31,300 nucleotides of DNA from LDYB01 sp037442385 (GTDB taxonomy: Bacteria; Armatimonadota; Fimbriimonadia; Fimbriimonadales; GBS-DC): positions 1 through 31,300 of the forward strand of contig JBBIQJ010000009.1 in assembly GCA_037442385.1 (NCBI GenBank), written 5' to 3'. Each line of letters opens with the position of its first letter. The first letter of the stretch is position 1. The position numbers and the translations under genes are program-made. Under the pieces are notes generated by a model. It worked only from the letters and a program-made list of their open reading frames with translations. It did no database searches and had not been told where the DNA came from. This document shows, piece by piece, positions 1 through 7,003 of the stretch.

Positions 1-402
1 CACGCCGATCAGGGGATCGGTCTCCTCGATGGGATGCTTGAGGGGCACGCCGTAGACGGCGGTTGAGGAGACATGGGCGACACGCTCCACGCCAGCGCGA
101 AACGATTCTTCCAGCACAATCCGTGTGCCCTCCACATTCGTGCTGAAAATATCCTGCGGTTTCCACAGGGGAAGCGCCGCCGCGCCGTGAATCACCCAGC
201 GAGGTCGTGCCTGCTCCAGCACGGTGCGCACCTGCTCCCGATTGCGTATATCCCCACGATAAAACTCCGTGTCCGGGGGATATTCCGACTCTTCGTATGG
301 CGCAATATCCAGCAGCGCCACAGCAACCCCTTTTTGGGCAAAATGGTGCGCCAGATGGTAACCCAAAAATCCCGCACCGCCTGTAATCAGCACCTTGTCC
401 AT
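1..402 (-). CDS. NAD-dependent epimerase/dehydratase (extended SDR), 3' end outside window
   Basis: The frame starts with ATG at 402 and stays open through 134 codons to the window edge, so only the N-terminal part is visible. The protein opens with a Rossmann nucleotide-binding loop (VLITGGAGFLGYHLA, about residues 4-18). This is followed by an acidic residue ending beta-2 (LLDIAP), a GDIRN segment, and later HVSSTAVYG, the Ser-containing active-site strand of extended SDRs. The YxxxK catalytic pair would lie beyond the edge. Such enzymes act on nucleotide-sugars or on 3-beta-hydroxysteroid-like substrates, and the substrate cannot be told here. It is divergent from the thiolase at 471. A TATAAT at 411-416 lies 8 nt before the ATG and no Shine-Dalgarno is present, so the message is probably leaderless. 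Confidence 0.9.
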   Translation of the reverse strand, partial: MDKVLITGGAGFLGYHLAHHFAQKGVAVALLDIAPYEESEYPPDTEFYRGDIRNREQVRTVLEQARPRWVIHGAAALPLWKPQDIFSTNVEGTRIVLEESFRAGVERVAHVSSTAVYGVPLKHPIEETDPLIGV

Positions 403-410
403 ACGGGGGG

Positions 411-451
411 ATTATACCATGCAGGGTGAAAATTTTACCATCGGGTAAACT
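411..451. promoter_or_regulatory. Divergent promoter with inverted repeat TTTACC-ATCG-GGTAAA
   Basis: On the minus strand TATAAT (411-416) serves the epimerase. On the plus strand TAAACT (446-451) is a plausible -10 for the thiolase. A perfect 6-bp inverted repeat with a 4-bp spacer (434-449) overlaps the thiolase -10 and sits at the -35 position of the epimerase promoter. This geometry would let one repressor control both genes. The promoter and operator roles are inferred from position only. Confidence 0.5.
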
Positions 452-470
452 ATGCACAGAGGTGAACCCT

Positions 471-1649
471 ATGCAAGAGGCTTATATTGTATCGGCAGTC
501 CGCACGCCCATTGGCAAAGCGCCGCGCGGGAGACTGCGCAACACACGCCCCGACGACCTCGCGGCGTTCGCCATTAAAGCGGCGATGGAGCGCGTGCCAG
601 GTTTAGATCCTAGCCAGATTGAGGACGTCGTGCTGGGTTGCGCCGTGCCCGAAGCGGAGCAGGGCATGAATGTCGCCCGAATCGCGGTGCTACGCGCGGG
701 GCTTCCCGTAACCGTGCCCGCCGCAACGGTCAACCGCATGTGCGCTTCCGGGCTGGAAGCGATTGCCATTATCGCCCAGCGCATCCAGACAGGACAGATC
801 GATGTCGGAATCGCGGGCGGCACCGAAAGCATGTCGATGGTGCCGATGGAAGGGCATGTGTTCCGCCCCAATCCCTACCTGACGAAGCACTACCCGGACG
901 CCTATCTGGGAATGGGCATGACCACCGAGAATCTGGTCGCCGAGTTTGGCATCCCGCGCGAGGAGGCAGATCGGTTTGCTCTCGAGAGCCACCAGAAGGC
1001 GCTGCGGGCGCAAGCCGAAGGCGCGTTTGATGGGGAGATTGTGCCCGTAGAGGTACACGAGCGCATCGTCAAAGGCGGCACGGTGTATGAGAACCGCTTC
1101 GTGTTTGAACGCGATGAAGGTCCCCGCGCCGACACCAGTCTGGAAGCGCTGGCGAAGCTGAAGCCCGTTTTCAAAGTAGACGGCACCGTAACGGCAGGCA
1201 ACGCCTCTCAGCGAAGCGACGGCGCGGCGGCGGTCGTGCTGATGAGCGAGCGCAAGGTAAAAGAGCTGGGCATCCAGCCGATTGGGCGCTTCGTCAACTA
1301 CGCGCTGGCAGGCGTGCCCCCTGAAACGATGGGCATCGGTCCCGCCTACGCCATCCCGAAGCTGCTCCAGAAAACGGGCAAGTCGCTGCACGAGATTGAC
1401 CTGTTCGAGATTAACGAGGCGTTCGCGGCGCAGGTGCTAGCAGTGTTGCGTCAGTTGCCCGATTTGCCACGCGAGCGGTTGAATGTGAACGGCGGCGCGG
1501 TGGCGCTGGGGCATCCGCTGGGCGCAACAGGCGCACGCATGACCGCGACCCTGCTGAACGCGCTCGGCAAACGCGGTGGACGCTGGGGCATCGTGAGCAT
1601 GTGCGTCGGCGGCGGTATGGGCGCGGCAGGGCTGTTCGAGCGGTTCTGA
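471..1649 (+). CDS. Thiolase (acetyl-CoA acyltransferase / 3-ketoacyl-CoA thiolase)
   Basis: This 392-residue protein has the usual thiolase length. The nucleophilic Cys91 lies in NRMCASGLEAI, His348 in GGAVALGHPLGATGAR and the second catalytic Cys378 in CVGGGMGAAGLFER, matching canonical thiolase spacing. It catalyses thiolytic cleavage of 3-ketoacyl-CoA or, in reverse, acetoacetyl-CoA formation, in the cytoplasm. The sequence around Cys91 and the GGTESMS motif resemble FadA-type degradative enzymes, but the direction cannot be fixed from sequence. The ATG at 471 is chosen because AGAGGTGA (458-465) precedes it; an upstream in-frame GTG at 426 would run back through the promoter. An acyl-CoA dehydrogenase lies 5 kb away in a separate unit, which suggests fatty-acid oxidation with scattered genes. 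Confidence 0.95.
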   Translation: MQEAYIVSAVRTPIGKAPRGRLRNTRPDDLAAFAIKAAMERVPGLDPSQIEDVVLGCAVPEAEQGMNVARIAVLRAGLPVTVPAATVNRMCASGLEAIAIIAQRIQTGQIDVGIAGGTESMSMVPMEGHVFRPNPYLTKHYPDAYLGMGMTTENLVAEFGIPREEADRFALESHQKALRAQAEGAFDGEIVPVEVHERIVKGGTVYENRFVFERDEGPRADTSLEALAKLKPVFKVDGTVTAGNASQRSDGAAAVVLMSERKVKELGIQPIGRFVNYALAGVPPETMGIGPAYAIPKLLQKTGKSLHEIDLFEINEAFAAQVLAVLRQLPDLPRERLNVNGGAVALGHPLGATGARMTATLLNALGKRGGRWGIVSMCVGGGMGAAGLFERF

Positions 1650-1674
1650 GCGCTCCCAACACATCGAGACTCCC

Positions 1675-1707
1675 AAGGCTCCTCCCGCGTCTGCAAGGGG
1701 GAGCCTT
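1675..1707. terminator. Hairpin between convergent genes
   Basis: AAGGCTCC (1675-1682) pairs with GGAGCCTT (1700-1707), and the stem can be extended inward by G-C and G-U pairs. It lies between the thiolase stop and the convergent dockerin-protein stop. No clear U-tract follows on either strand, so a bidirectional terminator role is likely but not certain. Confidence 0.55.
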
Positions 1708-1720
1708 CCATTTCACCTGA

Positions 1721-2641
1721 TTACCGGGAACACCCGCTCCCGAAAGCAAACAGCACGGCTAATAAATCCGAATCGTCCACTACATGGTCATTATTCGTGT
1801 CCGCCTCCAGAGCGCAACCCGACTGCCCAAACGCAAACAGCACCATGAGCAGGTCGGCGTCGTCCACACAGCCATCGGTATTGACATCCTGGGGCAGAGT
1901 CACCTGCTCGATCTCCAGATAATCGAACCGCGCCACAGGCGGGTTAGTCCCGCTCCAGCCCGCAGTATCAGTGTATAGCCCCACGAAACCACCCTGCGTC
2001 AGGAACGCCTCTAACGCAGGCACGTCGGAGGGGACAATCGGCGAGCCGGCCGCCTCGTGCCAGCCCTGACCATCGTCGAGGTCATAGTAAAAATGCACCA
2101 TGCCCCCGGGTGTTTGCTGGCGAATCAGCAGGCGCACGGTGTCGCTCTGGCTGGGCGCCCAGGAAGCAGAAGCCACACCCGGCGGTTGATATTGTCCAGC
2201 CCATTCCGCGCCCGTGCTAACAAACAGGCGGTTCGTGCCCGGCTCCAGCACAAGGTGATAGTTCAGGTAGTGGTCGGCGTCGCGGAACAGCACCACACCC
2301 GTCTGCACATAGGCGTTGCTGGCGCCGTTGCGAAGCAGCTGAACCCTTGTCTCAATACGCCAGTCGGCGCGCAGCGGCGCCACGGGCAGATTGGGCAGAT
2401 TCCGAATCGAGTTGTAGCCCTGATAGAGCGTGCCAGAACGCATGGTAATTATGAGCCGCTCCCCATCATACTGGACAAACGTCGAATCGAGCGTGTCGTA
2501 GGGCGTATTCCCTGGCACCTGCCAGCTCCACGGGAGTTGCGGGTTTAGCCCGCCCAGAAAGTCGTCCCAGACTCTCTGGGCAGGCGTTGTTGCGATGAGG
2601 CACGCACCCAACAGAACCAGAATCGCGCGCATCGTTTTCAT
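1721..2641 (-). CDS. Secreted lectin-fold protein with C-terminal dockerin-like repeats
   Basis: This 306-residue protein has an N-terminal signal peptide (MKTMRAILVLLGACLIATTPAQ, cleavage near residue 22). A body of about 220 residues, rich in beta-strand patterns, follows (WDDFLGG, then alternating aromatic strands). It resembles the concanavalin-like DUF1349/LamG fold of its sister gene at 4206-5132. The last 55 residues hold two Asp-rich repeats, DVNTDGCVDDADLLMVLFAF and DTNNDHVVDDSDLLAVLFAF, typical of paired Ca-binding dockerin-like segments. The start overlaps the GH16-like gene by ATGA and has no Shine-Dalgarno, so translation is probably coupled. It is the last gene of the LacI-led unit. 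The likely role is carbohydrate binding or processing outside the cell; no catalytic residues are recognised. Confidence 0.85.
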   Translation of the reverse strand: MKTMRAILVLLGACLIATTPAQRVWDDFLGGLNPQLPWSWQVPGNTPYDTLDSTFVQYDGERLIITMRSGTLYQGYNSIRNLPNLPVAPLRADWRIETRVQLLRNGASNAYVQTGVVLFRDADHYLNYHLVLEPGTNRLFVSTGAEWAGQYQPPGVASASWAPSQSDTVRLLIRQQTPGGMVHFYYDLDDGQGWHEAAGSPIVPSDVPALEAFLTQGGFVGLYTDTAGWSGTNPPVARFDYLEIEQVTLPQDVNTDGCVDDADLLMVLFAFGQSGCALEADTNNDHVVDDSDLLAVLFAFGSGCSR

Positions 2642-3324
2642 AAAGGCAGGTATTCGAAGCGAGCAATCACCACTTCCACCTCGCGTCCATTAGTGGGCGG
2701 CTCCCCATTTAACAGCCACAGGTTGATGCGAGGGTTCTCGCCGCCAGGCACGGGACGATCCGAACCCGAATAGACCCATTCGCGGTAGATATATTTCGGG
2801 TCTGGCGGCGGCACGCGATGCCCCCGAATGCTCTGAAACACGATTCGGCTCGGCTCCCAGCGGAACAGGTGAACCGAGCGGGGCATGTGCGCCAGCCAGT
2901 CGAAAGCATGCTGACGCTGGGGGTCGTACCCCAGATGGGGCGCCACCGTGTAGTAGGCGTTGGGTCCTGTAGGTCCCTGAAAACGGGCGAACTCGATATC
3001 GATTTCGCGGTGCCCATAGGCGGGGTCATCACTCCAGGTGAAAAACCCCAGCACCACCTTCGGGTCTAAGTCATGCACCTCGCTTTCCAGGTAGAATCGA
3101 TAGGTTCCATAGCCCAGCGAGCGGGTACAGATGAGCTCCGCGCACTCCCAGCGGTTGCCCACACGCGTAATTTTCATGTGGAGCCGACCGCGCGAGTCCA
3201 CCCACACATTGCAGTCCGAGTCCGAGAAGTAGTTCGGGCCCGGACCGACAGGCGTCGTGTGCCGCTTCACACGCCATGTGAAGCTTGAAAACTGGATGGT
3301 ACGGGGGTATTGCATCGCCCTCAC
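2638..3324 (-). CDS. GH16-like beta-glucanase-fold protein without signal peptide
   Basis: The 228-residue protein contains YGTYRFYLESEV (about 72-83), VLGFFTWSDD (91-100) and HREIDIEF with Glu107, Asp109 and Glu111. That is the E-x-D-x-E signature of glycoside hydrolase family 16, in which the two Glu residues are the nucleophile and the acid/base. Known members cleave beta-1,3/1,4-glucans, agar, carrageenan or xyloglucan; the substrate here is unknown. The start may be GTG 3324, overlapping the upstream TGA, or ATG 3315; neither has a strong Shine-Dalgarno. Neither start yields a signal peptide, which is odd for GH16 and for a gene between two exported products. The 3' end overlaps the next gene by 4 bp. 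Confidence 0.8.
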   Translation of the reverse strand: MRAMQYPRTIQFSSFTWRVKRHTTPVGPGPNYFSDSDCNVWVDSRGRLHMKITRVGNRWECAELICTRSLGYGTYRFYLESEVHDLDPKVVLGFFTWSDDPAYGHREIDIEFARFQGPTGPNAYYTVAPHLGYDPQRQHAFDWLAHMPRSVHLFRWEPSRIVFQSIRGHRVPPPDPKYIYREWVYSGSDRPVPGGENPRINLWLLNGEPPTNGREVEVVIARFEYLPL

Positions 3325-4142
3325 CGAATGTTGGGATTGTTCTCGTCGGGGTTATCACCACCCAGCTGCCAGTTCCAGGGGATTTTAATCGCGCCGCGGC
3401 GGAGTGCTTTCACATGCCCGTCCGCCCACACCAGCACGGCGACTTTACCCCCGTGGCGGTAGCGCACCTGGAACGCCGCGTTCAGGTTCGAACCCAGTCC
3501 ATTAAAGTCGCGGTCTATGGTGTCCCATTCGGCTTCTGTGCGCGCGGGCTGACCGCCCCAGCCGTTGAGCAGTCCTGGCGTCCACCAGAAGAGCGCGCCG
3601 CAGTTGCCTGCCCACTGCTGGTTCTGCGTGCCGTCGCCGTAAGCAATCGTTTCCGCTGGGTGCGTAAGGGTTGCCAGGGACGCGGGCAGGCACGGGTTCA
3701 GGTTATTGGAGCAGCGCCATGTGTCGTTGGCGCCCTGCGCGAAGCCGTTGCCCCCGATGCGCTCGTTCATAGAGTACGCCAGGGCACCCCGATAGGTCGC
3801 CGAGGGGCAGCTGCGCACCGCAGGCGCAGGTCGGGTCGGGTTCGCGCCGTCGTTATAGGTTTCGAAGCGTCCCTCTCCCATATAGGGCGAGATTAAGAAA
3901 TGCCAGATGATTTCCCTCCCGATTCGAGCGCGAGCGTCAAAATAGCCAATCGGGTAGACCTCGTTGTAGTCCTGCAGATACATCTGCGTGCCCAGCCCGA
4001 CCTGGCGGGCGTTGGAAGCGCACTGGGTCTTGCGGGCGCTTTCACGCGCCTGCGCGAACACGGGGAACAGAATCGCCGCCAGAATGGCAATGATGGCAAT
4101 CACAACCAGCAGCTCGATCAGTGTAAAGCCGTTGCGCTTCAT
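3321..4142 (-). CDS. DUF1559-type pseudopilin (prepilin N-methylation motif)
   Basis: Starting at ATG 4142, the product has a class III leader, MKRNGFTLIELLVVIAIIAI, with cleavage expected after Gly5 and Phe6 methylated, followed by a hydrophobic helix. Downstream features are FPVFAQARESARKTQC, the usual linker of DUF1559 proteins, and near the C-terminus RHGGKVAVLVWADGHVKAL, close to the H-X9-DG motif. Here the spacing is His-X10-Asp-Gly. An upstream in-frame ATG at 4157 is less likely because GGAGGGGC, the Shine-Dalgarno, lies inside that extension (4148-4155). The protein would be inserted by the type IV pilus/type II secretion machinery and act at the cell surface. It lies 63 bp downstream of the first dockerin gene and overlaps the GH16-like gene. 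Confidence 0.9.
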   Translation of the reverse strand: MKRNGFTLIELLVVIAIIAILAAILFPVFAQARESARKTQCASNARQVGLGTQMYLQDYNEVYPIGYFDARARIGREIIWHFLISPYMGEGRFETYNDGANPTRPAPAVRSCPSATYRGALAYSMNERIGGNGFAQGANDTWRCSNNLNPCLPASLATLTHPAETIAYGDGTQNQQWAGNCGALFWWTPGLLNGWGGQPARTEAEWDTIDRDFNGLGSNLNAAFQVRYRHGGKVAVLVWADGHVKALRRGAIKIPWNWQLGGDNPDENNPNIR

Positions 4143-4205
4143 CGTTAGCCCCTCCATCGGTTTGAGAGGCTGGCGAGGCAGGAGTGCCGCGCCAGCATGG
4201 TTTGC

Positions 4206-5132
4206 TTAGCCGCCTGCACCGAAGTTGAACAGCACGGCAAGCAGGTCCGCATCGTCCACGGTGCCGTCGCCGTTCACATCCTCGTCCAGACAGTCGCCGT
4301 TGTTGCCGAAGGCAAACAGCACCGCCAGCAAATCAGCGTCGTCCACAAGGTTGTCGCCGTTCACATCGCCCACGGGCAGAACCGGCAAGTTGGTTTCGAA
4401 GTAGTCAAACTCAAACGGTTGCGCCAGTCCGCACCCACAGGCGTTGTCGGTGTAGACTCCGATTCGAGCGCCCTGGGAGAGCATATTCATGAGATGCTCA
4501 TAGAACCCACTGCCAGGGTAATAGCGCCCGCCGTTGAAGCCGTCGTATTCCACCCAGCCACCCGTAGTGGAGTTGCGGAACTTGACCACGATATGGGGAT
4601 CTTCACCGCCCACGCGCTCAATCCGCACGCCCACCCAGTCGTTGTCGGGCGTCCACGGGTTGCTAACACGCTCACCCCAGGCAAAGCCGTCGTCTATCTC
4701 CGAGTTCGTGGAACCGTTGATGGTGTCGGTCTGGTCGGTCGCATTGCGGGTGATCAGCACCTGGAAGTAGTTGCGAGCGCCTGTGGTAATTACGATTCCC
4801 GCTTGCGTGTAGTAATAGAAAGGCACGGTACTCCAGTCCGTGCGGAACACGGTCTCGATGTACCACTCCTCAGGCAAGTTTGGACCGACGCGCAGGGTGG
4901 GCACATTCTTGTGGGAGTTGAATGTCTGGAACATTCCGCCGTCGCGCGTCTGGATAATCATCGAGCTGCTCGTAAACGATACGGCGTTATCGAACAGGGT
5001 GCAGAACGGGTCGTTGTCAGGCAGTTTCCAGCTCCATTGTTGGCTGAAGCCGCCGTTGAAGTCATCTCGCACCTGCACATACGCTGTGCTGATTAGCGAC
5101 AGAGTTGCCAGCAAAGCCACTATTCGCATCAT
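4206..5132 (-). CDS. Secreted lectin-fold protein with C-terminal dockerin-like repeats
   Basis: This 308-residue protein starts with a signal peptide (MMRIVALLATLSLISTAYVQ). The body begins VRDDFNGGFSQQWSW and includes WYIETVFRTDW and a central jelly-roll-like pattern with AGIVITTGARNYFQVLI and RIGVYTDN. This is the style of DUF1349 or beta-xylosidase C-terminal domains, which bind glycans. The tail carries GDVNGDNLVDDADLLAVLFA and DVNGDGTVDDADLLAVLFNF, two Ca-loop plus helix repeats. The Shine-Dalgarno GGAGG lies 7 nt before the ATG. The start overlaps the LacI-family stop by ATGA, so both come from one transcript. The product is presumably exported by Sec and involved in carbohydrate capture. 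Confidence 0.87.
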   Translation of the reverse strand: MMRIVALLATLSLISTAYVQVRDDFNGGFSQQWSWKLPDNDPFCTLFDNAVSFTSSSMIIQTRDGGMFQTFNSHKNVPTLRVGPNLPEEWYIETVFRTDWSTVPFYYYTQAGIVITTGARNYFQVLITRNATDQTDTINGSTNSEIDDGFAWGERVSNPWTPDNDWVGVRIERVGGEDPHIVVKFRNSTTGGWVEYDGFNGGRYYPGSGFYEHLMNMLSQGARIGVYTDNACGCGLAQPFEFDYFETNLPVLPVGDVNGDNLVDDADLLAVLFAFGNNGDCLDEDVNGDGTVDDADLLAVLFNFGAGG

Positions 5133-6208
5133 CGTTGAACCTCCTTCGGTGAAATTGGGGGAGCCACAAGCGCCTGCCCTGCGCTGGGGGGCGCCACCGT
5201 CTTGCGGATGACAAGTGGGGTGGGGAGAGTGATGGAATCTTCGCGAAGCGTGCCCGATTCAATTTGCTCGTAAAGCATCTGCGCCGCAAGATAGCCGACG
5301 CGGTGCTTGTCATGGCGCACAGTGGTCAGGTTCGGGCAGAGCGGATGCATGGTGGGTTCGTCATCAAAGCCCGCCACGGAGAGGTCTTCGGGAATGCGCA
5401 CGCCGTGCGCCAGACACTCCTGAATAAAGCCTGCGGCGGAGCCATCGTCGGCACAGATGACGGCGGTGGGTCGCTCGCGCAGGGCGAGCCACTCACGGGC
5501 GCACAGGCGTCCCGAATCGAAAGTGTAGCGCCCCTGAAAAATCCACTCTTCGCGCGTGGCAAGCCCATAGTCCGCCATCGTCTTGCGGAACGCCCGCTCA
5601 CGCTGGAGCGCGCTCCAGTGCAACGGATGCCCCTTCACAAACCCGATATGCCGATGCCCCTGCTGGATGACCCACTCGGTCAGCATGCGCATGCCGCCCT
5701 CGTTGTCCACATCCACGCAGGGAATGCCCAGATTCGGCGGGAGCAAGCTGCCCACCGAGACCACAGGCAATCGGGAATGGCGACGCCACTCCAGCAGCGG
5801 CGAGTCGATCACGGGCGCCAGCAACAGATGCCCGTCCACCGTGCCGTTCTCCAGCCGACGCCAGATCGAATCGGGGCGCCCTGCAGGAAGCGTAATGAGC
5901 TTGACATCATACTCCAGGGGAAGCAGGAATTCAATCACGCCGTCCAGCACATGTTGCGCGTAATCGTTCTGCGTCAAAACGGCGTGGGCGCGTTCGAAGA
6001 CCAGCCCAATCGTGAAGGTGCGCTGCTTGGCTAACCCCCGTGCGAGCATGTTCGGACGGTAGCCGAGGCTTCGCGCCGCTGCCAGCACGCGCTCAACCGT
6101 TTCGGCACGATACAGTTCGTGCCTGCCTTGCAAGATGTTTGAAGTTGTGGTGAGCGAACATCCCGCCGCCTGAGCCACTTCGCGCAGTGTCGGTTTGCGT
6201 GTCGCCAT
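5129..6208 (-). CDS. LacI-family transcriptional repressor
   Basis: This 359-residue regulator has an N-terminal helix-turn-helix (TLREVAQAAGCSLTTTSNIL, residues 7-26) followed by the hinge helix (LGYRPNMLARGL). Its periplasmic-binding-protein-like domain includes FTIGLVFER, DGHLLLAPVID, GHRHIGFVKGHP, PTAVICADDGSAAGFI and DLSVAGFDDEP, all standard positions. The effector is probably a sugar. Shine-Dalgarno GAGAGGAG lies 4 nt before the ATG. The promoter region contains two copies of a LacI-type operator downstream of the -10, so autorepression of the repressor and the four genes behind it is expected. It heads the operon, and its stop overlaps the dockerin-protein start. Confidence 0.95.
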   Translation of the reverse strand: MATRKPTLREVAQAAGCSLTTTSNILQGRHELYRAETVERVLAAARSLGYRPNMLARGLAKQRTFTIGLVFERAHAVLTQNDYAQHVLDGVIEFLLPLEYDVKLITLPAGRPDSIWRRLENGTVDGHLLLAPVIDSPLLEWRRHSRLPVVSVGSLLPPNLGIPCVDVDNEGGMRMLTEWVIQQGHRHIGFVKGHPLHWSALQRERAFRKTMADYGLATREEWIFQGRYTFDSGRLCAREWLALRERPTAVICADDGSAAGFIQECLAHGVRIPEDLSVAGFDDEPTMHPLCPNLTTVRHDKHRVGYLAAQMLYEQIESGTLREDSITLPTPLVIRKTVAPPSAGQALVAPPISPKEVQR

Positions 6209-6221
6209 CGTTCTCCTCTCA

Positions 6222-6235
6222 TGGAAACGCTTCTA
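6222..6235. promoter_or_regulatory. LacI-type operator O1 (in leader)
   Basis: TGGAAACGCTTCTA is a near-palindrome built on GGAAACGCTTC, the LacI/GalR-family pattern with a central CG. It lies 38-51 nt downstream of the expected transcription start of the LacI gene. It matches O2 at 13 of 14 positions, with centres 37 bp apart. Confidence 0.8.
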
Positions 6236-6258
6236 TTGCTTGGGCTACTGCGCCCTTA

Positions 6259-6272
6259 TGGAAACGCTTCCA
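6259..6272. promoter_or_regulatory. LacI-type operator O2 (at transcription start)
   Basis: TGGAAACGCTTCCA is palindromic except for the two positions flanking the central CG. It begins six nt past the -10 hexamer and so covers the predicted +1. A tetramer could bridge O1 and O2; the sequence between them can also form a small GGGC/GCCC hairpin (6242-6255). Confidence 0.85.
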
Positions 6273-6278
6273 TAGCAT

Positions 6279-6307
6279 ATTATAGCACATTTTTCGCCGT
6301 TTGTCAA
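6279..6307 (-). promoter_or_regulatory. Consensus sigma-70 promoter of the LacI operon
   Basis: Read on the minus strand, TTGACA (6302-6307) is followed by a 17-nt spacer and TATAAT (6279-6284), a perfect match to the primary-sigma consensus. It lies in the gap between the end of rsmI and the LacI gene. A promoter this strong with operators directly behind it is typical of tightly repressed systems. Confidence 0.93.
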
Positions 6308-6313
6308 GTCCCT

Positions 6314-7003
6314 CTATTCCTCCGCCGCGCCAATCGCAATCACGAACTCGCCTTTCGGGGGTTTATGCTGCCAGCGCGCGAGCGCCTCGCTGAGCGTGCC
6401 GCGAAATACCTCCTCGTATTGCTTGGTCAGCTCGCGCCCCACCACTACCGTGCGGTCGCCCAGCACCTCACAAGCAGCCTGGAGCGTTTTGAGCAGGCGG
6501 TGGGGGGATTCGTAGAAAACAACCGTCATATCGGCGTCGCGGAGCGATTCGAAAAACTGGCGTCGGGCGCCCTCCTTGCGCGGGATGAACCCCTCAAAAC
6601 GGAACCGATGCGCTGGCAAGCCCGAAACCGAAAGCAGAGCGGTCAGTGCGCTGGGACCGGGAACGGGCACGACGGGCACGCCCGCCACGTGTGCCTCGGC
6701 GACCAGCACGCCCCCGGGGTCCGAGATGCCAGGCGTGCCCGCGTCCGTAACCAGTGCAATGGAGTCGCCCTGAAGCATGCGTTCGATGAGCGCATGCCGC
6801 TTGCCCTCGCCCGTGTGCTGGTGGAACGAGGTCAGCGGCGTCTCAATTCCGTAGCGTTCCAGCAGTTTGCGCGTATGCCGGGTGTCCTCCGCGGCAATCA
6901 GCGCAACCTCTTTGAGAACCCGCAATGCACGCAGGGTGATGTCTTCCAGATTCCCTATCGGCGTGGCGACCACATAAAGCGTGCCGACGGATCTAGACGC
7001 CAT
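6314..7003 (-). CDS. rsmI: 16S rRNA (cytidine-1402-2'-O)-methyltransferase
   Basis: This 229-residue protein has the tetrapyrrole-methylase fold. Motifs seen are LYVVATPIGNLEDITLRAL near the N-terminus, AAEDTRHTRKLL, LVTDAGTPGISDPG (SAM-binding loop), PVPGPSALTALLSVSGL and RFEGFIPRKEGARR, all diagnostic of RsmI. It uses SAM to 2'-O-methylate C1402 of 16S rRNA in the ribosomal P site. The length is somewhat shorter than the E. coli enzyme (about 286), because the C-terminal extension is absent. Its start lies inside the acyl-CoA dehydrogenase gene (11-bp overlap), so it is probably translated from the same message. Confidence 0.95.
   Translation of the reverse strand: MASRSVGTLYVVATPIGNLEDITLRALRVLKEVALIAAEDTRHTRKLLERYGIETPLTSFHQHTGEGKRHALIERMLQGDSIALVTDAGTPGISDPGGVLVAEAHVAGVPVVPVPGPSALTALLSVSGLPAHRFRFEGFIPRKEGARRQFFESLRDADMTVVFYESPHRLLKTLQAACEVLGDRTVVVGRELTKQYEEVFRGTLSEALARWQHKPPKGEFVIAIGAAEE

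Noticed and set aside
3485..3495. GGTTCGAACCC, like a tRNA T-loop
   Set aside because: It lies inside the pseudopilin coding sequence and no acceptor stem, anticodon arm or D-arm surrounds it.
4197..5096. Long plus-strand open frame of 299 codons opposite a dockerin-protein gene
   Set aside because: It is the mirror of a well-supported gene, shows no family motif, and is typical of antisense frames at high GC. The same holds for the long frames opposite lpxD, the flavoprotein and the rsmI region.
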